In this document: one piece after another, positions 38,826 to 51,399 of the stretch
Position numbering within the stretch: the first letter of the stretch is position 1
Layout of the letters: each line of letters opens with the position of its first letter
Assembly (NCBI GenBank): GCA_964020085.1
Contig: OZ026607.1
Location: 4,764,886 to 4,828,885 of the forward strand
Direction: 5' to 3'
Origin: Micromussa lordhowensis
Taxonomy: Eukaryota > Cnidaria > Anthozoa > Scleractinia > Lobophylliidae
Length of the DNA stretch: 64,000 bases
Translations under genes and position numbers: made by a program
Notes under the pieces: generated by a model
What the model was told of the DNA's origin: nothing
Databases searched by the model: none
Seen by the model: only the letters and a program-made list of their open reading frames with translations

Positions 38826-41157
38826 AGATAAGAACTTAGTCGATAAATGGCGTCCGTCTTAAGCGCACAAAACGAAGCTCGCCAAGGGAAAAAACGAAGC
38901 TAATCCCTACCTCACTGTACAAACAGGAAAAACAACATTAACAAGAGGCACTGGAGAAAGGAAAACTATTGTTCATAGAAAATATATTGTGAACCACTAA
39001 GATAATGGAACGTCGACGTCGAATGATTATGTTTTCTTTGTGTGCCACTAAATTCTCTGAACTGTTTGAAAAGATTCTATAATTTACATTAGAAGAATTC
39101 GTATTTTAAGTTTGAAAGTGAAACTTGAGGGGTTAAACATTATCTTGAACGCACTTCCTAAAACTTGATATTTTGTTATTTTCCCCACTCCGATCTTTTC
39201 CTATTTCCTGTTACAATAGCTAGTGAGGCTTTATTGCTATAAAAATAATTTTCCTTTTCCCTTCAGACTGATCTCATTTAAGGTTTTCCCATTAACCGGT
39301 CGATTATAAGATTTCCTTAGATTTGCCAGTTATTCTGGATAGATTAAAATTCCTTTTATTTGCGCGAGAAGGAAAAAAGTGTTTGTTAGCCTCACGTGAG
39401 TTCAGTTAGCTTCAAATCCTTCGAAAATATCTTTTCAGCTGGAATTTGTGCGTTGCCCAATTGTCTAGCTCATCTGAATTACATCGGACTTTTCGTAAAG
39501 ACTAGAAACACGCAAGAGTTTGGTCATCGAAAAGAGAATTATGTTCAGTCGCTTTTGACTCACCCCGTTGCAATCTCGTTCCGTTCGCCTTCAACCATCT
39601 TTTCACCATTTAGAAATTTCACACATTTTATAAGCGAGGAAATCGATTGGATGTTCCGTAGGAAAAAAGATGGCGACCGGCTTACCAACGCTCATAAAAA
39701 CGTACAGACATACAATAAAATGTCGTTAGTACAGAGACAAATATTGCAAAAATATGACTTTCCTTGTACTTTATGGGCTGTGTAAAGCTAGCATGGTATT
39801 GTGGGAAAATGTACAGCCGCTTTTTTTTCCTACCAAGGATTCGTGAGACATTTTGTTCACCAAGAAAGCTTGTAATATCTGTGATATTTCTACCACACAT
39901 TCGTTAATGGAGCGAAAAAAGAAACACTCACGCAAAATCTCGTTTACTTTTATCCACTGTGTGTCCCGAAAGATGTCATGTGGCGAAGCTGAAACCCAAC
40001 TGGGTTACTGACTTTCATTTCAAAGTTCCGCAAGGTAATCTCAGTCTAGACAAACTTCACGCGGATTTCGTCGACTTCCAGCATGAGGAAGTTTGTGGAA
40101 GTTGACTGACGTCACTAGCTCGATCCAGTTCGCCCACTAAAATGCAGCACGATATCATATGTAAGAGCTCGCCATCAGTTATAGAAGGAAATAACTTTTG
40201 GTTTCCATTACATGGTGGTATTTTCATTTTTTTCCTAAAATAAAAGAACCACAAAATGAAAACAAATAATTTAGTTTTGGTGAGCCGAGGAGAAAATTGT
40301 CCCTCGCAAAAATTTCTGTCCTCAAAAGATAAATTGCAGACGATAAATAAGTGAACGAGAGTAGTATTCTATGCGGGCTATAGGAGCCTGATTTAATTTA
40401 AGTAAAAGGAATGTTGAATAATTTTAGTAAATGCTTAAAAAAAACAGAGCAAGGAGAAGAATTTCGGTATGATAACCTCTAGACAAGGGTTACACCGGCG
40501 TAAAGTGCCCAGCGAGGGGCCGGAGTTAACGCGAAGTAGGCGAAATTTCCGCCAGACAAACATTTCACCGTAGCAGGGCGGGCTCCATAACTCAGACATC
40601 ACGTATCGATACTAACCGCTGAAAAGATTTGTAGTCACACTTTTCAGCGCAAACACTCTATCAGAATATCGATGAACGAACATCTCTGCATTTTGGGTAG
40701 TTAAGATGACTGCTGACAGTATTAATTTTTGCTTCTAAAGAATTTAGTAAAACGGTTCTTAAATTTTCCGCCACATATCATGGTCTGAGTTTTCCGCTAA
40801 TTTTTGATCAGCCGGATATACAGACGGAAACTGTCGCGTGGGAGTTGAAAACCGACATTTTAAGACTTCAAACTCCGGAGCTTTTTCCAGCCACCAGATC
40901 TCACGGGTTCGGAAGGACGGACAAAATACTGGAAAACAATCTTGCGATGGACCTATCCAGGGTAGGGGGGGAGGGAAATTAGGAATTTTCTTAGCCTCTC
41001 TATGTAATCAAACAGTGCTTTAGCGTTCTTAGTGACTGATATAATCTTTGCAGTGGATATCAACAGACTCTTCTTTATAGGGGGTACCCGCCGAAATTAA
41101 AAGAGTCATGCAGCGAGACAAATTGGATAGACTACTTGGCTATCCTGGAGGGCCACT
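38826..41157. other. No supported gene
   Basis: The 129-codon plus ORF at 39,396-39,785 has no recognised motif and no splice or promoter context; it may be chance. Nothing else is recognised. Confidence 0.45.
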
Positions 41158-41498
41158 TACCGTAATGATTCAATTTAGCGCCCTCCTTCCAATAAGCGCC
41201 CCCTTTCGAATAAGCGCCCCCCTTCGAATGTGTTTTTATTAATAAGCGCCCCTATTTCAATAAGTGCCCCCATTCTAATAAACGCCCCTATTCTAATATT
41301 ATAATACTACAGGGCCGTTAGAGTGCGTATCAACGGAGGTTCATACCGTATAAGGTTTTGTTTTGAACAATCACTTGTTTCTCAAAAAAAGAAATAAGCG
41401 CCCTGTCGCGAATAAGCGCCCTGTCTCGAATAAGCGCCCTTCCTTGAGGTACCAAATATAAATAAGCAACCCGGGCGCGAAATCGAATCATTACGGTA
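41158..41498. mobile_element. TA-flanked MITE carrying an AATAAGCGCCCC array
   Basis: Element 41,160-41,496 is flanked by TA on both sides, as in Tc1/mariner-type insertions. Terminal inverted repeats CCGTAATGATTCAATTTAGC and the inverse of TCGAATCATTACGG extend about 25 bp with two mismatches. The interior is two arrays of a 12-bp unit, AATAAGCGCCCC and variants (about six copies at 41,190-41,300 and four at 41,390-41,440), separated by unique sequence. No ORF. Confidence 0.85.
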
Positions 41499-41780
41499 AT
41501 CTAATTTCGCTAATATTTCCACCGTGAAAATAATGAACGCCGTTGTTTTTCGTCGCCCGACATGTTTAATTTAAGTTGCTCTTTTTAATCCTGTTATCCA
41601 GTCGTACCTTCTATTTTAATGTACTGAAGGAGGTACGTCACGGACCGCACATCTTGAAAAACTTAGCCAAGTTTTTCAAGTTTGTAGTTGTAATTCGCGT
41701 AAACCTTTCTCAGTCGTGGCCATCCTTATTTATGTTCAGTTTTTTTTTTAAATTATAATTTTGGTTAGAGTATGCGTAAG

Positions 41781-42024
41781 GAAAGTGGCCTCGTGTTTAG
41801 TGCGCTCGTCTCCGGATCAAGCCCTGGCCGGGGACATTGCGTTGTGTTCTTGAGCAAGACACTTTACTCTCATAGTGCCTCTCTCCACCCTGGAGTACAA
41901 ATGGATACTGGTGAACTTAATGCTGGGGGTAGCCCTCCGATGGACTAGCCTAGTCGCTTCATGCTACAGAAACCGGGATAAGCTCCAGTCTGATTGGCTA
42001 CTTGGCTCGTATACAGACTTTACC
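41781..42024 (+). mobile_element. tRNA-derived SINE (family A)
   Basis: Begins with a degenerate tRNA-like head (box A-like TGGCCTCGTGTTTAG). Shared body words follow: CCGGGGACATTG, TTGAGCAAGACACTTTACTC, TGCCTCTCTCCACCC, GATGGACTAG, TAGTCGCTTCATGCTACAG and GGGATAAGCTCC. It ends with CTTGGCTCGTATACAGACTT. It is internally deleted relative to the copy at 38,555, missing the poly-C segment. Confidence 0.85.
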
Positions 42025-45000
42025 TACTATTTTTCTTCCTAAGGAAACCATTATTTTGAGATTTCCTTCAAATTAAAAGTCATCCGAAAATGACTTAAAT
42101 CTTAAAATATGGTGACATTAAATATTCAACTGTCGTGTCGCTACTTAACTGGGTTGTAAAATATATTTTCCGTCCAATTTTAGTCAAACTGAGATAAAAG
42201 AATCATGAATCTGTTTTTAATTATACCTGTGAGGCAACCGTAACAAGTCAACTCTCAGGTGGAATCCCTATGACTTGAACCCTCGGATAATTCGAATCAA
42301 AATTCGTTTCCCTCTCCTCAGTCGAACAGTGTAATTTTACCCACGATTTCTCGAACTACACAATTTTTTAGACCGATTCACGCTTCACTGGGACGTTCGA
42401 AAACTCGGCCAGATTCCACGTCATGTTTTAAAATGTATCCTCCACAAAAAAAAACAACAACAATCGCTTATATGAGTTTCCAGTTTTTTTTTTTTTTCAG
42501 ACCCCTTCACCTCATTTAACTAAAATCAAATTCGTACTTGAGAGAATTCTTTCAGCTTTAGCACGAGGTATATTTTTGTTTATTTATTTATTAAATAATT
42601 CGCAAGCCAAAGGCGGGGACAAGATTCGACCCGGATAATGACCGAACAAACTGGTTCAAAATACAAAGCTCTTGTAAGACTTGTAAATTGACTATTTTAA
42701 AATAAGGATCTGATCTATACTTGGCAAACGTGCACGGCTTTCCTAACAGAACGAAAATTGCTAACAAGACTAGGTAACTAAAACAAAGGTTAATTCGCAA
42801 TAAAAACCGCCCTTTTTCGAAATAAATAAAAAGAAAAAAGTAGGCAATCTTACTCTCAGCAGTCCGTGTTGTAAAATTCATACTACTCAGGGCAACCAAT
42901 AAGAATGCGTCTTTTCATCCTGCTCCAAATGTCAATAAAATACCAAATTACGTTAAAGGCTTGTTAATTTGTCATGGCAACGTAAATACAAAATGAACGT
43001 ATTGCTAGAGATTGGATAGCCAAGTAATAAAAGCTGAAGATTTCTGAAAGTCGAATTTCGTAAGACTGCCGTATGGTGTTTTCTATTCTTCCACAGCGGG
43101 TCTCAATGACGGCAGCGGAAACATTTGACAGCTAATGTTTTGTCTAGCACTCGTTTGTCAAAGTTGTCGAGCTGTAATAACAAATGGCGTTAAATATTGG
43201 ACAACACTGCTCATTGGGGAAACCGATAAGCGCTAAAATTGATCATAAAGCAATTGTTTTATTTAAGTAAATGGCTTTGAGAACCATTTCAGTGCTATTC
43301 CAATACCCGCTTACATTGTGTGGAGAACGTTTGTGCGAAGAACAACAAAAGTGTTTTCTCTTTTAACCGACAATAATGAATTCGACCCTCACGGTCTGTT
43401 GCTAGTTCGTGGGTGATCTAACCATCTAAAATCTAAAATCGGTTTTCTCTTTCCGACCAGAAACACAAGTTATCGTTTACAGATAACAAAAAATACATCC
43501 ATTTAAAGAAACCAAAAACGAGGACATATGGCACAATTAATCTTTTTCGCCTGTTCCATAAATGTTATTGCGTAGGTCTAATAAAAAATTTTTGCAAAAC
43601 GCATTTGCAAAAAAGCTATGATCGCTCGTTGTTTTCCGTGGCCAATCCGACGAATAATTCCATAAAAGTTTTTCGTGGTCTTAGCAAAATACAGGCGAAG
43701 ATTAATTTTTTCGTCCCAAGATGTTTATATAACCTTGGTTATGCCAGACTTTTCTCCATTGTAAAATAACTTGTGTTAGCTATTTTCCCCAGCGGGAACA
43801 CATGTTCTCAATTTGTGGGTTATACATGTACACCAAGGTCTCTGCCATCGTGTTATGTGCAGTGGCGTTACCCAGAATTTCCACGTTCTTAACTCATTTT
43901 GCATTTACACTTTTACGATTTCGCCGACCACCTTTTTCTTTTTATTGTCTGTGTTTGTAGAGGGTGGTCCTTGTAAATTGAATAGCTCTACGCGTAAAAC
44001 AATTACAAACCCCGGCCCTACGCCAGTCGCTTTGCTAGCGGGTTCCAACTCAGCTGTGCTATTTTGAGTTGAGTTTTTATCCCAGGCAGTGCGAAATTGA
44101 ATTCAAACGTTTCGAGGAGAAAACTTATTCAAAATGTCGTTTTCATTACACCACGAATTGTGGCCTTGTCGCCTTGTGGCCGAACGCAAGCTATGGGGTA
44201 ATTATTTTTTTCCAAATATTTAAGTTGCCATCTCACACTTACTTCTAACCAGTGTGGTAAATTTTCCTCTTCTCGTCAACGTTATTGCTCCTGTGTTACA
44301 GTGCGAGATTCCCAGTTGATTTCTGCAAGTTTCTCTCTCAAGATAAAGCGATTTTGCTAAAGCACGAACTCGTATAAATGAACGTGAATTATCCCGGCGC
44401 CAAAGGCGGTCTGAAGAGATCTGGAATCAATGGTAGTGTGTTCTCTAATTAACCTTTTATGTTAATTACTGCTCCCGGTCTATTAGGTATTGAACAATGA
44501 CAGCGAACACTGACAGCTGAAAGGATGAAAGAGAAATAAAAAGTTCTAAGTACGACTCTATTCAGATCGAGACAAATTAGAGATGTTTTCTTCTTTTTCA
44601 AAGAGCAAAGACAAGTGATCGCCTGCCAGGAATATTCAAGTTTAATTTGAACAAACCCAAGCATTCCGAAAGATCTTTAATGTTTTGTGGATAGCAAAGT
44701 GAATTGTGGACAAACGAGGTCAACTTTTGTAATTGATTCGTTGAGTGAGGTCAACCTTTATTTTATTTGATTACAAAGAGTGCTAAGATAACAATATTTG
44801 CGGAACATTGGTCTGAAAAATACTCTGTAACTAATTCGTTCCTTTAGTACAAAAAAATACGACAGATACGTTTGTTTTAAGCTTTAGAATTTGCAATTAA
44901 CGACCGAAGAGTTTTAAGCTTGGATGAACTCTCGTGTTAACTATAGCTTAACCTTTATTTATTTTAAAACCGGAATCGTTGGCACACTTAAAGCGTTTTC

Positions 45001-47260
45001 CAATTAGATCGATGCATCCTGACTAAACAGTTTAATACAAGTACTTTTAGAAAAAAAAATTAAATTGAGCAGTGATAAGACTTCTAAGCTTTTTTCAGCC
45101 CTAAACAATTTAAAGAGGTCTTTGACAAATACGAGCAACTCAAAAGTTTTGATGTGCCTCGTAACTCGAACGAGTTATTTCTTTCTTTCTTTTGAATTTT
45201 TTTTCGTTTGTTGTCATTCGTTCAATCGGACGCAGGTGACCTGCATTACGCATGCGTGTCCTGATTCTACGATACATACTCTTTTTTAAGTCCAAGCAAA
45301 GGCCTTCATGGTTATGATCAAAACACTAATTCTCCTTACTGATGCTATACATTTATTTTATGATTGCTTGAGAGAATTTGGTCACACATCAAAACAATAC
45401 TCCTTCTTTGACGAGTTTTTACTTTACCGCAATACTATTTTGTTTGGAAAACAACGGACTTTTAACACACAGTCCTTAAAAATTTAATACTTCTGCTACG
45501 ATCGTAAAACATTCATAACTCCTTAAAATCGAAATGAATTCATATATCTTGGTTAATAATATGAATCGACACTACATTTAAATTTTGCATTTTCTCTCTC
45601 GTTGCTTTGAAAAGTTATGAGCGGGAAATTTCCAAATTTTAACAAGTTAGAAAATGTGTGCCCTTTTCAAATTATCAAAATATACTCCGCTTTTTGAAAA
45701 TACACATAACGCGGAGGGAATTAATTATCTCTGAAAACAAGCCGGAGAACGAAACTAGGGCAAATTATTATGGAGCTGAGCTTACGCTAACAAGGTCATC
45801 GACAAAAATCTACCGAACACAACTTTGGTTTTGCAGTAAAATAAAAAATTGCGTAAAAATATCCTCGGTTTTTTGCAGTCCTCACTTCAAGATACTAAGT
45901 TTTTGAGAACCATTTCCTTTCATCAAACCTTTGTGGCTTAATTTTGGTATCTAAGAATCGCTTGGCAGAGTAGAAATCAAAATAAAACCTGAAGCACATC
46001 TCAGCAATGAAGTTTTCAAACAGTTTGTTAAAAAAATGTTCACATGTGTGAAAGCGCTGAAGAATTATAAGCAGAAAATCTGATAAACAATTATCCGGAA
46101 AAATTGCTTAGTGGCCAATATGTAGCCATTAACGAAATAGGCGACAAGGAGACTAGATGGAGTCAATACAATTAAACTATATTGCTTTTCTTACAAGGTC
46201 ATCTTCCTACTTTAAGTTCGACAGGCACTTATATTTTTACAATCGTGTACAAGTTACTTTTGAGAATCTGAATGACTTTCCAGAGGTGATATTAATACAA
46301 TTGTAGATTCCCGCCTCAAAGGCTATGTTTGTTAAATTATTGGTTTTTAACGCACATCATTGTTGCTTCTCAGAAATCGTTTCTTTTAATATTTTTCGTA
46401 CACAAAAGGGACGCATAACTTCCCTTGGTATTATATAATGGTAGATTCATAATCTCTTTATCTCAAGTCAGTCGCAAACTATTTCTGCAGAACGTGGTAG
46501 TCAATTTATCCCTAGTCCGTGATTTTCACTGATTACCATCCGAACTGATTTACAGTTTAATATCAATTGATTAGAGTTGATCTCGTCTAACCGATAAAAT
46601 ATATAAATGTCAGCAAAATCATTTCAAAATGGATTGTTTTGCGTTACGTTCGCGTCTCCGAGCTTTCCACTCAGTGATTTTTTGCGTTACGTGCCCTTAG
46701 ATGTTAGTGAAAGCGTGAAAGATTGGAGCACTGAGAGGTTTGCAGTGACATTAACAAGAACTTGGCTTCAATCTTCTGGAGCCACACTGTCTGGGTAGAA
46801 ATGATATTCTATTATCAGCCAGAATTGATTAATGTTACATGATTCACGTAGCACGGAATTACATGTTACATTCTCTACAAGTAACAGTTTTATTGCATTT
46901 TCTCGTCGAAATTTCACGCAGGTCGCCGACATTAAAATGCCTCAATAGTTGACTAGATGGCGGGGAGTTGTAGCACCACAGTTCCCTGGACCTTTCAGAA
47001 AGTTTTGTCGTTTTAAAATACTAAGTATGCGACGCAAATTTTCTTTACTAACTTATCAAATAGGAGAGACCCTAAGAAGCTCATTGCCTTCACGCTTGGT
47101 TCACGCGGAATATAATTTTGTCGTCCCCAATTAGGTGCTACTCGCCCGCCCCCCACCCGGGTGGGGTTCCACTGTGACTCCATTTTCCGCAACAGACTAT
47201 TTTACCGATACGGCGGCCATTTTGAATCCATTGTTTTGAAGAATCAGGGGGTAAATACTT
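42025..47260. other. No supported gene
   Basis: Long AT-rich stretch with homopolymer A and T runs near 42,450-42,500. All ORFs are short and uninformative on both strands. Confidence 0.45.
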
Positions 47261-47412
47261 AAGCAATAGACCACAAGTTTCTATGGGTTACAGGCTGATA
47301 AACCACGCGGGATATTGGTAGAACACGAGAAGAATTTGTAAATCGAGTGTTCTACCGACATCCCAAGTGGTTTATCAGCCTAAAACCCATAGAAACTTGT
47401 GGGCTATTGCTT
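47261..47412. repeat. Foldback palindrome 1
   Basis: Inverted arms of about 65 bp (AAGCAATAGACCACAAGTTT... against ...AAACTTGTGGGCTATTGCTT) with scattered mismatches and a loop of about 15-20 bases. The arms include GGTTTATCAGCC and its inverse, and GTGTTCTACC and its inverse. Confidence 0.9.
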
Positions 47413-47520
47413 TTATATAATAATTCAGAAGACGCTCGATTTTCCCATGGGTTTACCGGCACAATAACCCATAGCTGATTGACCAATCAGAGCGCGCGCA
47501 TTGATTTGGTTATTATATAA
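47413..47520. mobile_element. Small TIR element directly abutting palindrome 1
   Basis: Perfect 11-bp terminal inverted repeats TTATATAATAA/TTATTATATAA enclose about 86 bp that include ATGGGTT...AACCCAT and ACCAATCAGAGCGCGC. No coding capacity. Confidence 0.65.
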
Positions 47521-47617
47521 ATACTAATTTCCCCTCTGAGTATCCCATAATAGCTATTTGAAACAACGGAATTTAAAATGGCCGGCGTATCGGTTAAGAG
47601 ATCTATTCTCTGTTTTC

Positions 47618-47773
47618 CAATAGACCATTTCCGATATATTAAAATTCAAACATGGCTCCGAGGCTTAGGGGAATAAAACAAAAAAAATCAATTATTCATT
47701 CCTCAACCTCGATGTGATTTCTTTTGTTTTATTCCCCTAAGCCTCGGAGCCAAGTTAGAATTATGGTCTATTG
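47618..47773. repeat. Foldback palindrome 2
   Basis: Outer arms CAATAGACCAT/ATGGTCTATTG and inner arms TGGCTCCGAGGCTTAGGGGA plus ATAAAACAAAA and their inverse enclose a loop of about 25 bases. It shares the terminal CAATAGACCA decamer with palindrome 1, but its interior is different. Confidence 0.9.
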
Positions 47774-48231
47774 CCCATAATCCACTTTATTTTCCCTCCA
47801 AATTTTGCATCAACTATTGTTGTGCAATGCTCTTGAGAATATGTATTCCCCCTGAGAGCATTCACAAGGGAGCTTAAGCAAACCACGACGACAACAGCAA
47901 CGAGAACGCCACCAAACAAAAGGTTTAGCGAGCAAAACAATGGATGTGCACGCGCGTTTTGAATCATTGTACATTTCTTTGCCGTCCTCTGCAAAACAAC
48001 AACATGAAATAGCCAAGTTCTACGTATTTTGGAGAACGTGAACGGCCGTGACGGAGGCTAATTTTTCGTATTTTCTTTAGTGGAATTGAACGCTGGCATT
48101 ACATATTAAGGTTGAGCAAGTTCTGAGACCGATAGACGCACTGAACAGATCTAGGCACCTGCGAAATACGACGGTAAAATAAAATTCATTCTTTCTAGGT
48201 GCCATCGTCATTCTTTAAGTCCCTACTACAA
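47774..48231. other. No supported feature
   Basis: Short overlapping minus ORFs with no recognised content. Confidence 0.45.
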
Positions 48232-48430
48232 TGACGGAGGTAGAGTGGCCTAGTGGTTAGGGTGCTTGATTTGTAATCCGGAGGTCCCGAGTTCAAATCC
48301 TCCTCCCTGTCACTAGATTGATTTGTGTTTGGTGGTCCCAGATTCAACTCCTCCACGCTTTGTAAACAGCCAACTGGTCAGCCCCCCACCAGTTGGGATT
48401 TTAAACAAGTGTCTGTTCAATTTACCATAT
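48232..48430 (+). mobile_element. tRNA-derived SINE (family B)
   Basis: tRNA-like head with box A (TGGCCTAGTGG) and box B (GAGTTCAAATCC) at about 45-50 nt spacing. The anticodon loop would read TTTGTAA, but the anticodon and T stems are mismatched, so it is not a working tRNA gene. The body has CAGATTCAACTCCTCCACGC and a hairpin CCAACTGGT...ACCAGTTGG (48,368-48,395). Distinct from family A. Confidence 0.7.
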
Positions 48431-49629
48431 TTGTTTTTTCATTTCAGTTTAGTTGCCTGAAAAACCCCACAAAAAAAATTAAAATAAAACCTAACTTACC
48501 GGAACGTCTTACTTTGCTGTAAAGCTGCATAATCCTTGCCTATTTTAGTCCTTTTTAAGAACGAATGAAACATTTCTTACGCATACAAAATCCAACAACT
48601 GAAATTTCTGTACTGTCGGAATCCACAAAAATATCGTCATTTCGTATTAAAGGCACTGCTTCTACAAACACATCTTTTGAACAATGGCAAATATTTTATT
48701 TCCACGACTCTCAAAAACATTATTTCACTCTATCAACAAGTGCTCGTATTAATATGTGCATACGGTTGTAAGAAATGTCCTCACGTTTACATCATACAGC
48801 AGGAATCCTTTGCAAATCTTCACGGCTATCATGTGCATGCCGATAGCGCTAGCTCTACTGTTTAGAACAAAAAATCCTGCGAATTTTTTTTTTCGAGAAG
48901 TCGGCCGCGAGAGAGACTGGTTCTGGTCAGCGACAAAAGAATAAAAATAAACTATGAGCAAAGTAAGAGCCGCGCTTGAGCCATTGTCATGTGGTTAAAA
49001 AAAGTTGAATGTCGGCCTTTAATCTCCTACAAAAAATGAATATTGTTTTTTTGCCTTCAAGTTTGAGCCGTTAGCTAGGGCCGTTTCTTTTGATGTCAAC
49101 TAGGAATACAGCCACGTCGTGAGTTCGTAACTTTATAAGGACGTGAAGAAACAAAGGATCGTATATTTGAACTGCGGAAGACACGAGATCATAGCAGTTA
49201 TTTAGGCAACATAGGCAGCTGCGAAAATTAATAGTAGCAAGGAAAGATGACAAGTTCTCTTGGAAAAATAACATAACGCTTAACGCGAAATTCAAATTGA
49301 AATAAATCATGCAAGTAAGACACGCCCATGACACGTTTGGCTTAGTGTTTGTAAAACTCTCACGAAAACTGACGCACTTTTAGCGGAAAACTCCGTTTGA
49401 TTTGTATACACGCTTGCGGGCAAACAAATTGATAAGACTTGATTTATGACTTGTTTTGACTCTTTGCGCTAAAAACACTCGGCATGCTTGAAAGCAACCT
49501 TGTTAGGTTTGACAACATACTTCGATGCAAACTCAGTTGTGTAAAAAAAGTTTGATTTTGCATCTGAATAAGCCAAGATTTAATCAGCGAAAGAAACACT
49601 TCAGCGGCTTAAATTCTCAAGAGTGGCCT
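48431..49629. other. No supported gene
   Basis: Only short ORFs on both strands. Confidence 0.45.
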
Positions 49630-49880
49630 GAATATTTGATATCTTCTCGCGTGTAATACGAGTAGATGGTCAACCAAACAGGTGATAAGCAGAAGGAAAA
49701 TATTTGTAAGACAGGCTGTATTGATGTACTTGCAAATTCTCCGAACGATCAATTAAAGATTGTATTGCAGTCAGTTAGGAGAATAAGAGTGGTCTGTACA
49801 TCAGATATTTTCTCGTGTGCGATACGAGTAGATTGTCAACCACACAGGTAATAAGCATACGGAAAATATATATGATGTAT
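49630..49880. repeat. Diverged tandem duplication, period about 168 bp
   Basis: GATATCTTCTCGCGTG, ATACGAGTAGATGGTCAACC, ACAGGTGATAAGCA and GGAAAATAT at about 49,637-49,710 recur in order, with substitutions, at about 49,803-49,877. Confidence 0.8.
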
Positions 49881-50469
49881 CACCAGATTCTCAAGACGAA
49901 AAGCACAAAGATTGGCTAGCATTCAGTGTAGAGAATAAATATACTCTCAGTGCGGGGAAAAAATAGTGCCGGAGTTGTGGTAGTGAGTCAGATATTTTTA
50001 GTGATGCCAAAATCACGTTTGCTTGTTCAATATTCGCGTGGATAGGTTTTAAAATGGTCGAGTTAAAAAGGGATTATATGTATTCAACACACGTGGTCTT
50101 TGATAAAAGTGATATATACAAAACAACTGAAAAAAGTTAAATATTAATGTATTGAAGAAAGCGTTGGAGATGAAGTCAAAACCTTGTCATATCATGATAA
50201 ACTTGTGAAGTGCTTTATACGATGTATAAAATTAATATATCGTCTTAAAAACAAACTTTAATAAACTTTATTGCATTGTTCTCGGTTTAAAAAACATCGA
50301 CTACTGTGCTTAACATGAAGTAGTGTTACGATTGGCAACAGTGATAAAATCAATTTAACGTGTTTAAAATGGAATGTGAGTCGATATGAATCCAACAGCC
50401 AGCGCATAAACTGAGCTGCCCTTGAAACGAAAAACGAGTAAACAGTAAATAAAAATTTGATATCCCTAC

Positions 50470-50509
50470 CTTAGTATTTCCTGTTGTAGTTGAAGGAGAT
50501 GGTTTTCAT
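50470..50509 (-). other. Candidate 40-nt micro-exon
   Basis: On the minus strand, an acceptor (run of T then ACAG) and donor (CTAAG/GTAGGG) bound 40 nt. One frame is open and reads ENHLLQLQQEIL, a coiled-coil-like heptad pattern. The other two frames have stops. No neighbouring coding exon with matching phase was found, so it may equally be untranslated or chance. Confidence 0.25.
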
Positions 50510-51323
50510 CTGTAAAAAAAAGGAAATTGAGACTTTCGCGGAAGGACAATATTTAATATAGGAACTGTAAATTTCTCCGCGCGCATTCCTAATGTATTAC
50601 GATCAAGATAGACTGTGTAGATAGCAAAATTTCAAGCGATAGTCAATGTATTTCGTTTTGGCCTAAGGCTTCAAATTGCTTCTAATTCAGCAGAGAAAGA
50701 AAAAAAAACAGGTGATGAAATTCCCCCTAAGGAAGTAGTAAATCAATTGATTTTTGTAACACGTATCTATCCGGATTATTTTATTCCAAAGCGTGTTAAA
50801 ATGGATCAGAGTTTTCTTTAAACTGAAATTTACAGAATGCTTTAGGCCATAACTTGACCTTTTCTTTTCATATGCAAATGTTTTGGAAGTGCATAGAAAG
50901 GAAAAAACTCTCAAAGATTTGACGAGTTTTTCGACATATTCCATATTACTTTGTTTTCGTTTTCCTGAGTCACTATTTGATTTTCGATTGCTGTTCAAAT
51001 AAATGCCACTTAAGTTTTTTTTGTCTATGATCTCGCCCGATCTATCTGCAATTTAAAGAGACAGCCAAGACGACAACATTTGAACCAGCTTTGAAGCGCA
51101 AATGACCAAAACTGATTTCTTTGTCATGTATCGATGACGAAGTAAACGCATCGCAGAGAGATAAATTAACACTTGCCTGGTTTTACAAGTAGCAAGATCA
51201 CTGCTATAAGATATATATTGCCATTTTCCACATAATAAGCTCAAACCTGAACCCAACCTTAAGAAACACTGAAAAAGGGCACCCTACAGAGCTGCTACGC
51301 CTAGCACCTGCTGTGGTACTTAC

Positions 51324-51399
51324 ATCAATTCCTTTCTTCTTTGACTTCGTTTAATCCTATGAGAGCGAAGCAGTGGCGTCTTCGATGATGTAAAATTCG
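51324..51399 (-). other. Candidate 76-nt exon
   Basis: On the minus strand, acceptor TTATTAACTCCTCAG and donor TTGAT/GTAAGTACC bound 76 nt. Only one frame is open. Joining it to the candidate exon at 50,509 gives an immediate stop, so the two cannot both be coding in one transcript; as 5' UTR exons they would be compatible. Confidence 0.25.

Noticed and set aside
39396..39785. Plus ORF of 129 codons
   Set aside because: No motif, biased composition typical of chance ORFs in AT-rich DNA, no exon boundaries.
48232..48305. Functional tRNA-Thr(TGT) gene
   Set aside because: Loop would read TGT, but the anticodon and T stems are mismatched and a SINE body follows.
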